Shown one piece after another: positions 1-7,806 of a stretch of 11,410 bases of DNA (the first letter of the stretch is position 1; each line of letters opens with the position of its first letter). The stretch comes from Butyrivibrio sp. (GTDB taxonomy: Bacteria; Bacillota_A; Clostridia; Lachnospirales; Lachnospiraceae). Below the pieces are notes generated by a model. That model was not told the origin of the DNA. It did no database searches and worked only from the letters and a program-made list of their open reading frames with translations. The stretch lies in the NCBI GenBank assembly GCA_024690635.1, contig JAILOW010000105.1:1-11410 (forward strand), written 5' to 3'. The translations under genes and the position numbers were made by a program.

Positions 1-1003
1 TGGAAACCTTGCCTGTTCCGAAAGTATCAACAAGAACTGATGTAGGCTGTGCAACACCGATAGCGTGTGAAAGCTGGATCTCAGCTCTGTCTGCAAGACC
101 TGCTGCAACGATGTTCTTGGCAACGTATCTTGCTGCGTAAGCTGCAGAACGGTCAACCTTGGTGCAGTCTTTTCCTGAGAAAGCTCCGCCGCCGTGACGA
201 GCTGCTCCGCCGTAAGTATCAACGATGATCTTACGTCCTGTAAGACCTGCATCACCCTGAGGTCCGCCGATAACGAAACGTCCTGTGGGATTGATAAAGA
301 TCTTGGTGTTAGCATCAACCATAGCTGAATCTACAACAGCATCGATAACGTGCTTTCTGATGTCAGCGTGGATCTGCTCCTGAGTAACCTGCTCATCATG
401 CTGTGTTGAGATAACGATAGCCTCAAGTCTTACAGGCTTGCCGTTCTCATCATACTCAACTGATACCTGGCTCTTACCATCGGCACGAAGATAAGGAAGT
501 GTGCCGTTCTTTCTAACCTCTGTAAGCTTCTTGGCAAGCTTGTGAGCAAGGCTGATAGCGTAGGGCATAAGCTCCTCGGTCTCGTTTGTGGCATAACCGA
601 ACATCATACCCTGGTCGCCGGCACCGATTGCCTCAAGCTGCTCATCTGTCATCTGATTTTCTCTTGCCTCAAGAGCCTTATCAACACCCATGGCGATGTC
701 TGCTGACTGCTGATCAAGTGCTACCATAACTGCACATGTGTTGCCATCAAAGCCCTTTCTGGAATCGTCGTAGCCGATCTCCTTGATGGTCTCTCTTGCG
801 ATCTTGGCATAATCAACGTGAGCTTTTGTAGTGATCTCACCTGTGATGAGAACGAAACCTGTGCAGGCTGTTGTCTCGCAGGCAACACGGCTCATGGGAT
901 CCTGCTCCATGCAGGCATCAAGGATCGCGTCAGAAATGTTGTCGCAGATCTTGTCGGGATGTCCCTCAGTTACTGATTCTGATGTGAAAATAAATTTGTC
1001 CAT
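1..1003 (-). CDS. metK: S-adenosylmethionine synthetase, N-terminal 334 codons (3' end outside window)
   Basis: Methionine adenosyltransferase makes S-adenosylmethionine from methionine and ATP in the cytoplasm. The reading frame stays open from the ATG at 1003-1001 to the window edge. Seen: the N-terminal ATP/methionine-binding stretch around residues 14-30 ([14 protein letters not shown]), the [12 protein letters not shown] signature near residues 127-138, and the Gly-rich GGGAFSGKD loop near residues 271-279 followed by KVDRSAAY. All are hallmarks of bacterial MetK. The family is about 390-400 residues, so roughly 60 C-terminal residues are missing only because the window ends. The start is backed by an AAAGGA ribosome binding site 9 bases upstream. 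A SAM-I riboswitch with its own terminator lies directly upstream, so high SAM should shut the gene off. No internal damage is seen. Confidence 0.97.
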   Translation of the reverse strand, partial: MDKFIFTSESVTEGHPDKICDNISDAILDACMEQDPMSRVACETTACTGFVLITGEITTKAHVDYAKIARETIKEIGYDDSRKGFDGNTCAVMVALDQQSADIAMGVDKALEARENQMTDEQLEAIGAGDQGMMFGYATNETEELMPYAISLAHKLAKKLTEVRKNGTLPYLRADGKSQVSVEYDENGKPVRLEAIVISTQHDEQVTQEQIHADIRKHVIDAVVDSAMVDANTKIFINPTGRFVIGGPQGDAGLTGRKIIVDTYGGAARHGGGAFSGKDCTKVDRSAAYAARYVAKNIVAAGLADRAEIQLSHAIGVAQPTSVLVDTFGTGKVS

Positions 1004-1020
1004 TCTTTTAGTCCTTTCGT

Positions 1021-1055
1021 AAAAAAAGCCGCTTGTTGCGTGCACAAACAAGCGG
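1021..1055 (-). terminator. Riboswitch-controlled intrinsic terminator of the metK leader
   Basis: On the minus strand a 9-bp GC-rich stem (1047-1055 with 1029-1037) closes a 9-base loop and is followed by a run of seven U (1027-1021), ending about 17 bases before the metK start codon. This is the expression platform of the SAM riboswitch: it forms when the aptamer holds SAM and stops transcription before metK. Confidence 0.9.
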
Positions 1056-1079
1056 AGCTGAAATCATTCAGATCCTCTT
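1050..1079 (-). promoter_or_regulatory. Predicted antiterminator helix of the metK leader
   Basis: On the minus strand the 13 bases at 1079-1067 can pair with the 13 bases at 1062-1050 around a 4-base loop; I count 11 Watson-Crick pairs and two mismatches. The left arm uses most of the 3' strand of aptamer helix P1 (1081-1075) and the right arm uses the 5' strand of the terminator stem (1055-1047). The helix is therefore exclusive with both, as expected for an OFF switch relieved when SAM is low. This is a hand-made pairing and was not computed. Confidence 0.75.
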
Positions 1080-1207
1080 ATTGCTCGTTGTGCCGTAACA
1101 CATTTCTCTGTGACACGGCTGTTGCACGCTCAGGTTGGCACCTTCCTTTTCAAAGGGGTTGCCGTGGCTTCTCAGGTCCTATGTACCTCCACCACTCTGA
1201 ATAAGAG
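1075..1207 (-). promoter_or_regulatory. SAM-I (S-box) riboswitch aptamer upstream of metK
   Basis: Read on the minus strand, the leader has the S-box layout. Helix P1 is closed by 1207-1201 (CUCUUAU) and 1081-1075 (AUAAGAG). Then come the conserved GUGGUGGAGG segment, a GAGAAGCCACGGCAACC core, and the AAGGUGCCAACCUGAG strand, all recognisable S-box consensus. The peripheral P4 arm is fairly long, with a GCCGU/ACGGC base near 1094-1130. Position directly before metK, with terminator and antiterminator downstream, fits transcriptional repression by S-adenosylmethionine. Confidence 0.95.
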
Positions 1208-1222
1208 AACTTAGGTTGTCAA

Positions 1223-1252
1223 AAGCGGATATGGCTTTCGTCATATCCGCTT
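1223..1252 (-). terminator. Hairpin between tex and the metK riboswitch (tex terminator and/or metK leader hairpin)
   Basis: Eleven perfect pairs (1252-1242 with 1233-1223) enclose an 8-base loop; on the minus strand the stem is followed by only UUUUG. It sits 66 bases after the tex stop codon and is the only good stem there, so it is the best tex terminator candidate, though with a weak U tract. A good promoter lies immediately upstream, so the same stem, shortened by one or two pairs, would also form the very 5' end of the metK transcript. Confidence 0.6.
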
Positions 1253-1255
1253 ACG

Positions 1256-1284
1256 ATATTACATTATGTCCATAAATAAATCAA
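1256..1284 (-). promoter_or_regulatory. Predicted sigma-A promoter of metK
   Basis: Minus strand: TTGATT (1284-1279), a 17-base spacer, then TAATAT (1261-1256). Transcription should start near 1250, some 43 bases before the SAM-I aptamer. It is the only convincing -35/-10 pair between tex and the aptamer. Confidence 0.7.
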
Positions 1285-1317
1285 TAGAAAAATTATTAAG
1301 GTTTTATGACCGGAAAA

Positions 1318-3963
1318 TTAATCGTTTGCATTTCCTCTAAAAATTACAATGCCCTTTTTCTTGAAAGTCTTGGGTGCTGCGGGCTTTGCTTCACCTGTTG
1401 CTGCAGGTGTTTTCTTTACCGCAGTTGTGGTTGCCTTCTTTACTGCAGGCTTTTTGGTCACTCCTGCTGCCTCTGCCACCTGCTGAACTACGCTGGTCTT
1501 TTTGGGCGCTGCCTTTTTCTCTGTGGCGGGAGCTGCCTTGGGCGCAGGTCTCTGCGCTACCTTTGCTGCTGCCTCAGCCGCCACCTGAGCAGGGTCTCTG
1601 AGCTTCATGGTAAGAGAGATCCTCTTTTTATCAAGCTCAACATCAAGCACCTGAACGTCTACGATATCTCCTACGCTCACAGCTTCAAGCGGGTGTTTGA
1701 TAAATTTGTCGGTAATGTGTGAGATGTGAACCAGTCCGTCCTGATGAACGCCTATATCCACAAAGCATCCAAAGTCTATTACGTTTCTGACTGTGCCCTT
1801 GAGCACCATGCCGGGCTTTAAGTCCTTCATATCAAGGACATCGCTTCTAAGGATAGGTGCAGGCATGTTCTCACGAGGGTCTCTTGAAGGCTTTTCAAGC
1901 TCGCTTATGATGTCAGTAAGAGTGATCTCACCGATTCCAAGCTCCTCAGAGAGCTTCTTTTTCTCAGCTTCATCCACCTTGCGGAAAAGAGATCCTGAAG
2001 CCTTGGCTGTTTCTGCAGGAGCTGCCTCTTTGCTGTTTTTAGAAGAGCTTCCGTCATCAACAACTGCCAGGTTGCTGCCTGCAAGAGCCGCTGCCAAAGC
2101 TGCTCCCATGGCAGTTCCTGTATTTCTGATAACAACCTGCTTTTGTTTTTTCTGTGGACGGGGCTTGGATTCGCTCTTTGCCGCAGGCTTTTCAAGGGCT
2201 GCCTTTGCAGCATTTTTCTGGGCATTTCTCACATCCTCAAAGGTGATGCCAAGCTTGTCCATAAGTTTTAATGTGGCCTCATAAGACTCAGGGTGAACGC
2301 TGGTGGCATCAAGGGGATTTTCACCGTCTGCGATACGAAGGAATCCTGCGCACTGCTCATAAGCCTTGGGTCCGAGCTTTGGAACGTTCAAAAGATCTTC
2401 TCTCTTTTTGAATCTTCCGTTCTCTTCCCTGTAGTCAACGATATTTTTAGCGATAGTCTTGCTGATACCGGAGATGTACTGAAGAAGGGGAGCTGATGCG
2501 GTATTAAGATCAACACCAACCTTGTTTACGCAGTCTTCTACAACACCCTCAAGGGTTTCACCAAGTTTTTTCTGGTTCATATCATGCTGATACTGGCCGA
2601 CACCTATGGACTTGGGATCGATCTTAACCAGCTCGGCAAGAGGATCCTGAAGACGTCTTGCTATGGAAGCCGCACTTCTTTGTCCAACGTCAAACTGAGG
2701 GAACTCCTCAGTAGCAAGCTTACTTGCTGAATATACGGATGCACCCGCCTCGTTTACGATAACGTACTGAAGGGGTCTGTCCAGCTCTTTTATAAGTTCA
2801 ACGATAACCTGCTCAGACTCTCTGGATGCGGTTCCGTTACCTACGGAAATAAGGTCAACGTCATATTTGTTTATCAGCTTTTTAAGCTCAGCCTTGGACT
2901 CCTCCACCTTGTTCTGAGGAGCAGTGGGGTAGATAACCTTGGTATCCAGAACCTTGCCGGTAGCATCAACAATTGCAAGCTTACAGCCTGTTCTGAAAGC
3001 AGGGTCCCAACCAAGTACAGTTTTGCCTGCAATAGGCGGTGCCATAAGGAGCTGTGTAAGGTTCTTGCCGAATACAGAAATAGCGCCATCCTCAGCTTTT
3101 TCTGTCAGCTCGTTTCTGATATCTCTCTCAATGGCAGGAGCAATGAGTCTTTCGTATGCATCCTGATTTATTTCTTCGATAACCGGTGTTGTGACAGGGT
3201 TATCGTTCTTAAGCATCTTTTTATTCAGGAACTGAAGGATCTGCTCCTCCGGTGCCTCGATCTTTACAACAAGGAACTTCTCGGCTTCTCCTCTGTTAAG
3301 AGCCAGAACTCTGTGTCCAAGCACCTTCTCAATGGGTTCCTCGTAGTCATAGTACATCTCATATACGGACTGAGCCTTCTCATCCTTGGCCTTGCTGGTA
3401 AGGATGCCATGCTCCATTGTAGCTTCACGGATATATGTACGGAAGTCTGCGTTGTCGGAAACATCCTCGGCGATGATATCCATAGCGCCCTGAAGCGCCT
3501 CTGCTGCATCATTTACGCCCTTCTCTTCATCAATGAAAGCTGCTGCCTCCTCCTGAAGGGACTTTGTTGTCTCCTGTGCAAGAAGTATCTCTGCCAAAGG
3601 CTCAAGACCTTTTTCTCTTGCGACACTGGCTCTTGTCTTTCTCTTTGGTCTGTAGGGAAGATATAGATCCTCAATGGCCACCATGGTCTCTGCAGCCATG
3701 ATCCTGGCTCTGAGTTCATCAGTCATCTTGCCCTGCTCCTCAATGGATGCAAGAACCGCTTCACGTCTTTCCTCGAGACCTCTTAAATACTTGAGTCTCT
3801 CATCAAGGTCACGGAGCTGTTCATCGTTCAAAGAACCTGTGACTTCCTTTCTGTATCTGGAAATGAAAGGAATGGTATTTCCCTCGTCGATAAGCTTTAC
3901 AGCCGCTTCGACCTGCCACTTTTCAACTCCCAGTTCTTCCTTGATCTTTAATACAATATCCAT
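1318..3963 (-). CDS. tex: Tex-like S1 RNA-binding protein with extended Ala/Lys-rich linker and tail
   Basis: Tex is a cytoplasmic nucleic-acid-binding protein linked to transcription and RNA metabolism. Domains in order: the Tex N-terminal helical domain (about residues 1-200, beginning KIKEELGV and ISRYRKE); an RNase H-like YqgF domain from about 315 (VLGWDPAFRTGCKLAIVD); tandem helix-hairpin-helix segments at about 485-545 (DLNTASAPLLQYISGI, NVPKLGPKAYEQCAGFLRI); and an S1/OB domain at about 716-788 (GMVLKGTVRNVIDFGCFVDIGVHQ is split here only by reading; core is FVDIGVHQDGLVHIS). At 881 residues it is longer than the usual 715-785. The excess is a low-complexity insert near 580-665 and a basic Ala/Lys/Pro tail from about 791 to the end. 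The start has a GAGGT ribosome binding site 5-6 bases upstream. The gene is monocistronic by position: its own promoter lies upstream and a hairpin downstream. Confidence 0.95.
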   Translation of the reverse strand: MDIVLKIKEELGVEKWQVEAAVKLIDEGNTIPFISRYRKEVTGSLNDEQLRDLDERLKYLRGLEERREAVLASIEEQGKMTDELRARIMAAETMVAIEDLYLPYRPKRKTRASVAREKGLEPLAEILLAQETTKSLQEEAAAFIDEEKGVNDAAEALQGAMDIIAEDVSDNADFRTYIREATMEHGILTSKAKDEKAQSVYEMYYDYEEPIEKVLGHRVLALNRGEAEKFLVVKIEAPEEQILQFLNKKMLKNDNPVTTPVIEEINQDAYERLIAPAIERDIRNELTEKAEDGAISVFGKNLTQLLMAPPIAGKTVLGWDPAFRTGCKLAIVDATGKVLDTKVIYPTAPQNKVEESKAELKKLINKYDVDLISVGNGTASRESEQVIVELIKELDRPLQYVIVNEAGASVYSASKLATEEFPQFDVGQRSAASIARRLQDPLAELVKIDPKSIGVGQYQHDMNQKKLGETLEGVVEDCVNKVGVDLNTASAPLLQYISGISKTIAKNIVDYREENGRFKKREDLLNVPKLGPKAYEQCAGFLRIADGENPLDATSVHPESYEATLKLMDKLGITFEDVRNAQKNAAKAALEKPAAKSESKPRPQKKQKQVVIRNTGTAMGAALAAALAGSNLAVVDDGSSSKNSKEAAPAETAKASGSLFRKVDEAEKKKLSEELGIGEITLTDIISELEKPSRDPRENMPAPILRSDVLDMKDLKPGMVLKGTVRNVIDFGCFVDIGVHQDGLVHISHITDKFIKHPLEAVSVGDIVDVQVLDVELDKKRISLTMKLRDPAQVAAEAAAKVAQRPAPKAAPATEKKAAPKKTSVVQQVAEAAGVTKKPAVKKATTTAVKKTPAATGEAKPAAPKTFKKKGIVIFRGNAND

Positions 3964-4052
3964 AACTACCTCGCTGAAACTTTTTCTCCCTGTGTGTCCT
4001 TAATTAAAAGAGAAATTACTGTTAATTTTCTATAAAGCTCGCACACTTCACT

Positions 4053-4082
4053 ATTATACCAAGCCTCGGCGGAAGTTTTCAA
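4053..4082 (-). promoter_or_regulatory. Predicted sigma-A promoter of tex
   Basis: Minus strand: TTGAAA (4082-4077), an 18-base spacer, then consensus TATAAT (4058-4053). The start would be near 4046, giving a leader of about 83 bases with no obvious structure. Its -35 box lies 23 bases from that of the divergent plus-strand promoter. Confidence 0.75.
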
Positions 4083-4105
4083 GACTTGCCAAAGGGGCTG
4101 AAACA

Positions 4106-4134
4106 TTGAAAACAAGCGCATTTTGTTGTAAAAT
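4106..4134 (+). promoter_or_regulatory. Predicted sigma-A promoter of the four-gene plus-strand operon
   Basis: TTGAAA (4106-4111), a 17-base spacer, then TAAAAT (4129-4134), giving a start near 4141 and a leader of about 30 bases. It is back-to-back with the tex promoter. No other promoter is apparent before the GH2 gene, so the genes at 4174-7801 are probably cotranscribed. Confidence 0.75.
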
Positions 4135-4173
4135 CTACAGTAAGAATAAGCATTTATGAGGAAAAAAGTATTT

Positions 4174-4581
4174 ATGGAAGACAACGGGGGCAACAACTAC
4201 TATTACAACAATTACAACTACAACCGTACCCACAACGAGCTTGATCCCCATGTTTCACTGGCAGGGGCCGCTCTTGTGACCGGGCTTGTTTCCATTCCCC
4301 TTTGTTTTTTCATTAACATCGGAGTGATCATCGGAGGCATAGCCATAGTACTTGCCATCCTTTCCAAAGGCACTTTGCAAAAGATGCTTCCGCAGGCCAA
4401 AAAGGCCATCCTTTACGGTAGCATCGGAATAGTACTTGGGTACGGCATTTTTATCTACGACGTTTACAAGATTTTTAACGACGCTGAGTACCGACAGCAG
4501 TTAAACGTCATGTCAGAGCAGATCAACGGTGTAAGCTTTGATGACATGTTAAAGGATCTTGGCATTAACCTCGGCAACTGA
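4174..4581 (+). CDS. Small membrane protein with Asn/Tyr-rich N-terminus (DUF4190-like)
   Basis: Predicted 135-residue integral membrane protein of unknown function. The first ~24 residues are polar and very rich in Asn and Tyr (NNYYYNNYNYN around residues 7-17). Three hydrophobic segments follow at about 28-46, 48-65 and 77-97, the middle ones Gly/Ile-rich with a short polar turn (SKGTLQKMLPQAKKA). The last ~35 residues are hydrophilic and probably cytoplasmic or exposed. This arrangement of a disordered Asn/Tyr tail followed by Gly-rich helices resembles DUF4190-type proteins common in Clostridia; the assignment is by appearance only. An ATG six codons earlier (4156) is in frame, but it lacks a ribosome binding site and itself overlaps GAGGAAAA, the probable site for the start at 4174. 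The gene leads a four-gene operon; the next start is 27 bases past its stop. Confidence 0.8.
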   Translation: MEDNGGNNYYYNNYNYNRTHNELDPHVSLAGAALVTGLVSIPLCFFINIGVIIGGIAIVLAILSKGTLQKMLPQAKKAILYGSIGIVLGYGIFIYDVYKIFNDAEYRQQLNVMSEQINGVSFDDMLKDLGINLGN

Positions 4582-4608
4582 TCCTTTTCATGAGAGAAAG
4601 AGGTGCCT

Positions 4609-5118
4609 ATGATTGGTGCAATTTCAAGCGGATACGGAGCCTATACAGGTTTTGCGGGAACTGGTTTCAGTGCTGCTGCAGGAGCAGGCGAGGCTGAAGG
4701 CCCCAAGCATATATTGAATCCCGGCGAGTCCACCAAGGCAGCTCCCGGCAAAAAGGTATCACCCGCAGAATGTGAAACCTGCAAGAACCGCAAATACAAA
4801 GACGGTTCTGATGAGATGGTTTCTTTTAAATCAGCAGCTCATATCAGCCCTCAGGCTTCCGCCGCAAGGGTTCGCGGCCATGAGCAGGAACACGTAAGCA
4901 ATGCCTACAAGGACGCAGCTCAAAATAACGGCAAAGTCCTTCAGGCTTCAGTTTCAATAAAAACAGCAGTATGCCCCGAGTGCGGACGTGCCTACGTAGC
5001 AGGCGGCACCACCAGTACCAGGATCGCATACAAAAACGAAGACAATCCTTACCAGCAAGCAAAAAAGGCCATGGACAAACAGGCCTTATTGGGGAACAAT
5101 GTGGACCTTGCCGGTTAA
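4609..5118 (+). CDS. Putative zinc metalloprotease, SprA-related family
   Basis: A 169-residue protein with a zincin-type HExxH motif, HEQEH at residues 91-95, within ARVRGHEQEHVSNAY. Ahead of it lies CETCKNRKYKDGSDE (residues 55-69) and after it CPECGRAYVAGGTTST (122-137). The paired CxxC motifs (C55/C58 and C122/C125) could bind a second zinc. These three blocks in this order match my recollection of the SprA-related putative metalloprotease family (PF12118). The N-terminal ~50 residues are Gly/Ala-rich and probably disordered, with no signal peptide. Substrate is unknown and activity is not established. The ATG at 4609 is preferred over an in-frame GTG at 4603 because that GTG lies inside the AGAGGT ribosome binding site. 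The next gene begins 21 bases downstream. Confidence 0.8.
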   Translation: MIGAISSGYGAYTGFAGTGFSAAAGAGEAEGPKHILNPGESTKAAPGKKVSPAECETCKNRKYKDGSDEMVSFKSAAHISPQASAARVRGHEQEHVSNAYKDAAQNNGKVLQASVSIKTAVCPECGRAYVAGGTTSTRIAYKNEDNPYQQAKKAMDKQALLGNNVDLAG

Positions 5119-5139
5119 GGCAGGGGGTCACTTTATCAC

Positions 5140-5868
5140 ATGAACGACTACAGATCATCAGCAGAACTTAAGGCAATCGCAAAAGAAAAATCCCTTGGCA
5201 GATATGGCACCCTCATAGGTGCCAATATTCTTATCTTTGCCATACAGCTTTTCATCTCCGGTTTTGGAGGCGTAAGTGTCAGCTCCGGCATTCTCCTTAT
5301 CATCATCGGCAACATAATAAGCCTTATCATCAATATCCTTGTGGGCATTCTGGTGTCCGGCAAGGCTTATCTGTACATGAATCTTTTGTATTCACAGAAC
5401 ATTTCCCTTTCGGACGTTTTCTTTGGTTTCAGGCAAAACCCTCAAAAAGCTGTTATCATCCAGGCAGTTTTTGCTCTGGTGGATTTTCTGGTGACGATCC
5501 CCGGACAGATCACTTTGATACTCTATACCATGTCTCCGGATCCGAAGCTTCTCATATGTTCGATGTTTGCCCTTGGAATCGGACTCATTGTTGAGGTTCT
5601 TGTTTATCTGACCTACTCCCAGTCCTTTTTCCTTCTCCACGATTTTCCGGATAAGTCCGCAAAAGAGCTGCTTTCCCTCAGCCGCAGGCTTATGAAGGGC
5701 AATAAGTTCAGGCTCTTTTACCTGAATGTCACATTCCTTCCTCTGTACATATTCGGTGTGATCACACTGTTCATACCGCTTATTTGGGTGAGCGTTTACA
5801 GATATGCAACCACCTGTGCTTTTTATCAGGACCTGGTTGAAAAAGCAGCAACTCATAAAGGATGGTGA
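5140..5868 (+). CDS. DUF975 family membrane protein
   Basis: A 242-residue multi-pass membrane protein. It opens with the family's characteristic cytoplasmic lead-in (SSAELKAIAKEKSLGRYGTL, residues 6-25). About five hydrophobic stretches follow, near 22-41, 48-75, 102-128, 137-165 and 194-222. Other recognisable family features are the loop NISLSDVFFGFRQ (residues 87-99), the amphipathic segment SAKELLSLSRRLMKGNKFRLF (173-193, here abbreviated to its pattern of Leu/Arg/Lys) and a C-terminal YATTCAFYQDL. The family has no established function. A Gly-rich AGGGGG ribosome binding site lies about 12 bases upstream, longer than ideal, which may lower translation. The stop is only 4 bases before the GH2 start codon, implying translational coupling. 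Confidence 0.88.
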   Translation: MNDYRSSAELKAIAKEKSLGRYGTLIGANILIFAIQLFISGFGGVSVSSGILLIIIGNIISLIINILVGILVSGKAYLYMNLLYSQNISLSDVFFGFRQNPQKAVIIQAVFALVDFLVTIPGQITLILYTMSPDPKLLICSMFALGIGLIVEVLVYLTYSQSFFLLHDFPDKSAKELLSLSRRLMKGNKFRLFYLNVTFLPLYIFGVITLFIPLIWVSVYRYATTCAFYQDLVEKAATHKGW

Positions 5869-5872
5869 ATCC

Positions 5873-7801
5873 ATGGATCTGATCGATGCAATCAAGGCTA
5901 TAGACAAGCCCCATGAAAGCGACGTTCTTGCAAGGCTCTACACCCCCTGGGGTGAAAACCTTGATAAAGAAAACGTCCTGCAGGAATATCCAAGGCCTCA
6001 GTTTGTCCGCGACGGCTACATGAACTTAAACGGCCTGTGGGACTACTGCATTCTTCCCATACCTTCCGGAAGCGAAGAGACAGGAACCGACCCGGCATCC
6101 GATATTGTACCGGCCTCAACAGACGGCAAAATCCTCGTGCCCTTTTCTCCCGAGTGCATACTCTCAGGGGTTGAGCGCAAACTCATGCCCTATCAGTACC
6201 TCTGGTACAAAAGAAACATTCCCGATATAAATCCCAAATATGAAAAATCCCGCATTCTATTGCATTTTGGAGCAGTGGACCAGTTTGCGGATATCTATAT
6301 CAACGAATCTCACGTATCTTCCCACAGCGGAGGATATTTGCCCTTTACTCTGGACATTACGGAGCTTCTGAAAAAAGACACCGATAAAAATGTCTTTTCC
6401 GGAAACGCCTTGGCAGTTAGAGTCAGAGATACCAGCGACTCCTCCTATCACAGCAGAGGCAAGCAGACCCTGAAGCGTGGCGGCATGTACTACACAGCCC
6501 AGAGCGGGATCTGGCAGACAGTATGGCTTGAGGAAGTTCCGGACACCTATATCCGCGAGATCAGGATAAGGCCACAGGCCGATCTAAAGACTGTATCCAT
6601 CGAAGTTTCCACCAACAAAGAGACCCAGGTAACAGTAAAGCTTCCCGGCCATGAAATGGTGCGCTCTCCCGAACCTTCAGACTCTTTTGAGAGCTCTTTT
6701 GCCCATGATCCGGCCTTTTCTTCGGATACTTATCCGGATCTTAATGCCGGTCAAAAGGCTGAAAAGCCTTGCTACTACTGCTTTTCATTTACATTGGACG
6801 ATCCGCATCTTTGGAGTCCCGAGGATCCCTTCCTCTATCCTCTGCAGATAGATACAGCGGATGATCACGTAAGCTCCTACTTTGCCATGAGATCTTTTAC
6901 AACAGAGCCTGATGAAAAGGGCATTATGAGATTTTGCTTAAATCACAAGCCCTATTTCCTCATGGGCGTTCTGGATCAGGGCTACTGGCCCGACGGCCTC
7001 TACACAGCGCCTTCCGACGAGGCTCTCATTTTCGATATAAAAGAGATGAAGCGCCTACACTACAATATGCTGCGCAAGCACATCAAGGTTGAAAGCGCCC
7101 GCTGGTACTACCACTGCGACAGACTTGGAATGATCGTATGGCAGGACATGGTAAGCGGCGGATCTTCCTATGCCAAGCCCATGGTTTCTTATCTGCCCAC
7201 CCTGTTCCCCAAGGTTTTTGGCAAGATGAACGACGGCCCTGCTTATTACAAGACTTTCTCGCGCCATTCAGCCGAGGGACGAAGAGAATGGCTGCAGGAA
7301 ATGCAAAACACCATTCACTATCTCTACAATGTTCCTTCCATAGCAACCTGGGTTCTGTTCAACGAAGGCTGGGGACAGTTCAATGCTGCAGGTGCTACCG
7401 TTATGGCAAAAGAGCTGGATGACACACGCCCCATCGATCAGGCAAGTGGCTGGTTCGACGAAGGAAGCGGCAATTTCAGAAGTGTGCACAATTACTTCAG
7501 ACCTCTTTCCGTTGAGGTAAACAACGAAAACAGAGCCTTTGTGATCTCTGAGTACGGCGGACTTGCCTGCTATATCAAGGGTCACTCCAGCGTTGAGAGG
7601 ATCTATGGGTATAAAAAATACAACACCCTGGATGAACTGGGTGTTGCATACTACAATCTTATAAACGGTGATATGAAACCCCTTATAGCAAAGGGCCTTT
7701 CAGGTGCTGTATATACGCAGTTAAGCGATGTGGAGGAAGAGGTTAACGGCCTTATCACCTATGACAGGCGCATAACCAAGATAAATCCCAACATCTCCTG
7801 A
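5873..7801 (+). CDS. Glycoside hydrolase family 2 protein (beta-galactosidase/beta-glucuronidase-like)
   Basis: A 642-residue retaining beta-glycosidase of the GH2 clan. Residues ~35-225 form the sugar-binding jelly-roll (YPRPQFVRDGYMNLNGLWDY, later GGYLPFTLDIT and SGIWQTVWLE), ~226-345 the immunoglobulin-like domain, and ~346-640 the TIM barrel (HIKVESARWYYHCDRLGMI, IVWQDM). Expected catalytic residues are E498 in WVLFNEGWGQF (acid/base) and E560 in VISEYGG (nucleophile), assigned from GH2 family knowledge. No signal peptide is present, so it probably works inside the cell on imported oligosaccharides; substrate cannot be told from sequence. A Ser/Pro/Asp-rich insert of about 35 residues (262-298) interrupts the Ig-like domain. 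An in-frame ATG at 5804 lies inside the DUF975 gene and is disfavoured; AAAGGA sits 10 bases before 5873. It is the last gene of the operon. Confidence 0.93.
   Translation: MDLIDAIKAIDKPHESDVLARLYTPWGENLDKENVLQEYPRPQFVRDGYMNLNGLWDYCILPIPSGSEETGTDPASDIVPASTDGKILVPFSPECILSGVERKLMPYQYLWYKRNIPDINPKYEKSRILLHFGAVDQFADIYINESHVSSHSGGYLPFTLDITELLKKDTDKNVFSGNALAVRVRDTSDSSYHSRGKQTLKRGGMYYTAQSGIWQTVWLEEVPDTYIREIRIRPQADLKTVSIEVSTNKETQVTVKLPGHEMVRSPEPSDSFESSFAHDPAFSSDTYPDLNAGQKAEKPCYYCFSFTLDDPHLWSPEDPFLYPLQIDTADDHVSSYFAMRSFTTEPDEKGIMRFCLNHKPYFLMGVLDQGYWPDGLYTAPSDEALIFDIKEMKRLHYNMLRKHIKVESARWYYHCDRLGMIVWQDMVSGGSSYAKPMVSYLPTLFPKVFGKMNDGPAYYKTFSRHSAEGRREWLQEMQNTIHYLYNVPSIATWVLFNEGWGQFNAAGATVMAKELDDTRPIDQASGWFDEGSGNFRSVHNYFRPLSVEVNNENRAFVISEYGGLACYIKGHSSVERIYGYKKYNTLDELGVAYYNLINGDMKPLIAKGLSGAVYTQLSDVEEEVNGLITYDRRITKINPNIS
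7613..7646 (-). terminator. Likely MATE-gene terminator inside the GH2 coding sequence
   Basis: On the minus strand an 8-bp perfect stem (CAACACCC/GGGTGTTG, 7646-7639 with 7628-7621) with a 10-base loop is followed by UA and then six U (7618-7613). It lies about 160 bases past the MATE stop codon and overlaps GH2 codons on the other strand. There is no room for a terminator in the 5-base gap between the converging stops, which makes this the natural candidate. Confidence 0.6.
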
Positions 7802-7806
7802 CAAGG

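Noticed and set aside
1217..1222. Perfect TTGACA on the minus strand just before the SAM aptamer
   Set aside because: A -10 box at 16-18 bases would fall inside the aptamer, so a start there would lose P1; the promoter at 1256-1284 fits better.
1306..1722. 138-codon plus-strand open frame rich in Cys and Leu
   Set aside because: It is antisense to the Ala/Lys-rich tail of tex, has implausible composition and no ribosome binding site; the other antisense frames across tex have the same origin.
5804..5872. Upstream in-frame ATG extending the GH2 protein by 23 residues
   Set aside because: It lies within the DUF975 coding sequence and has no ribosome binding site, while the ATG at 5873 has AAAGGA at good spacing.
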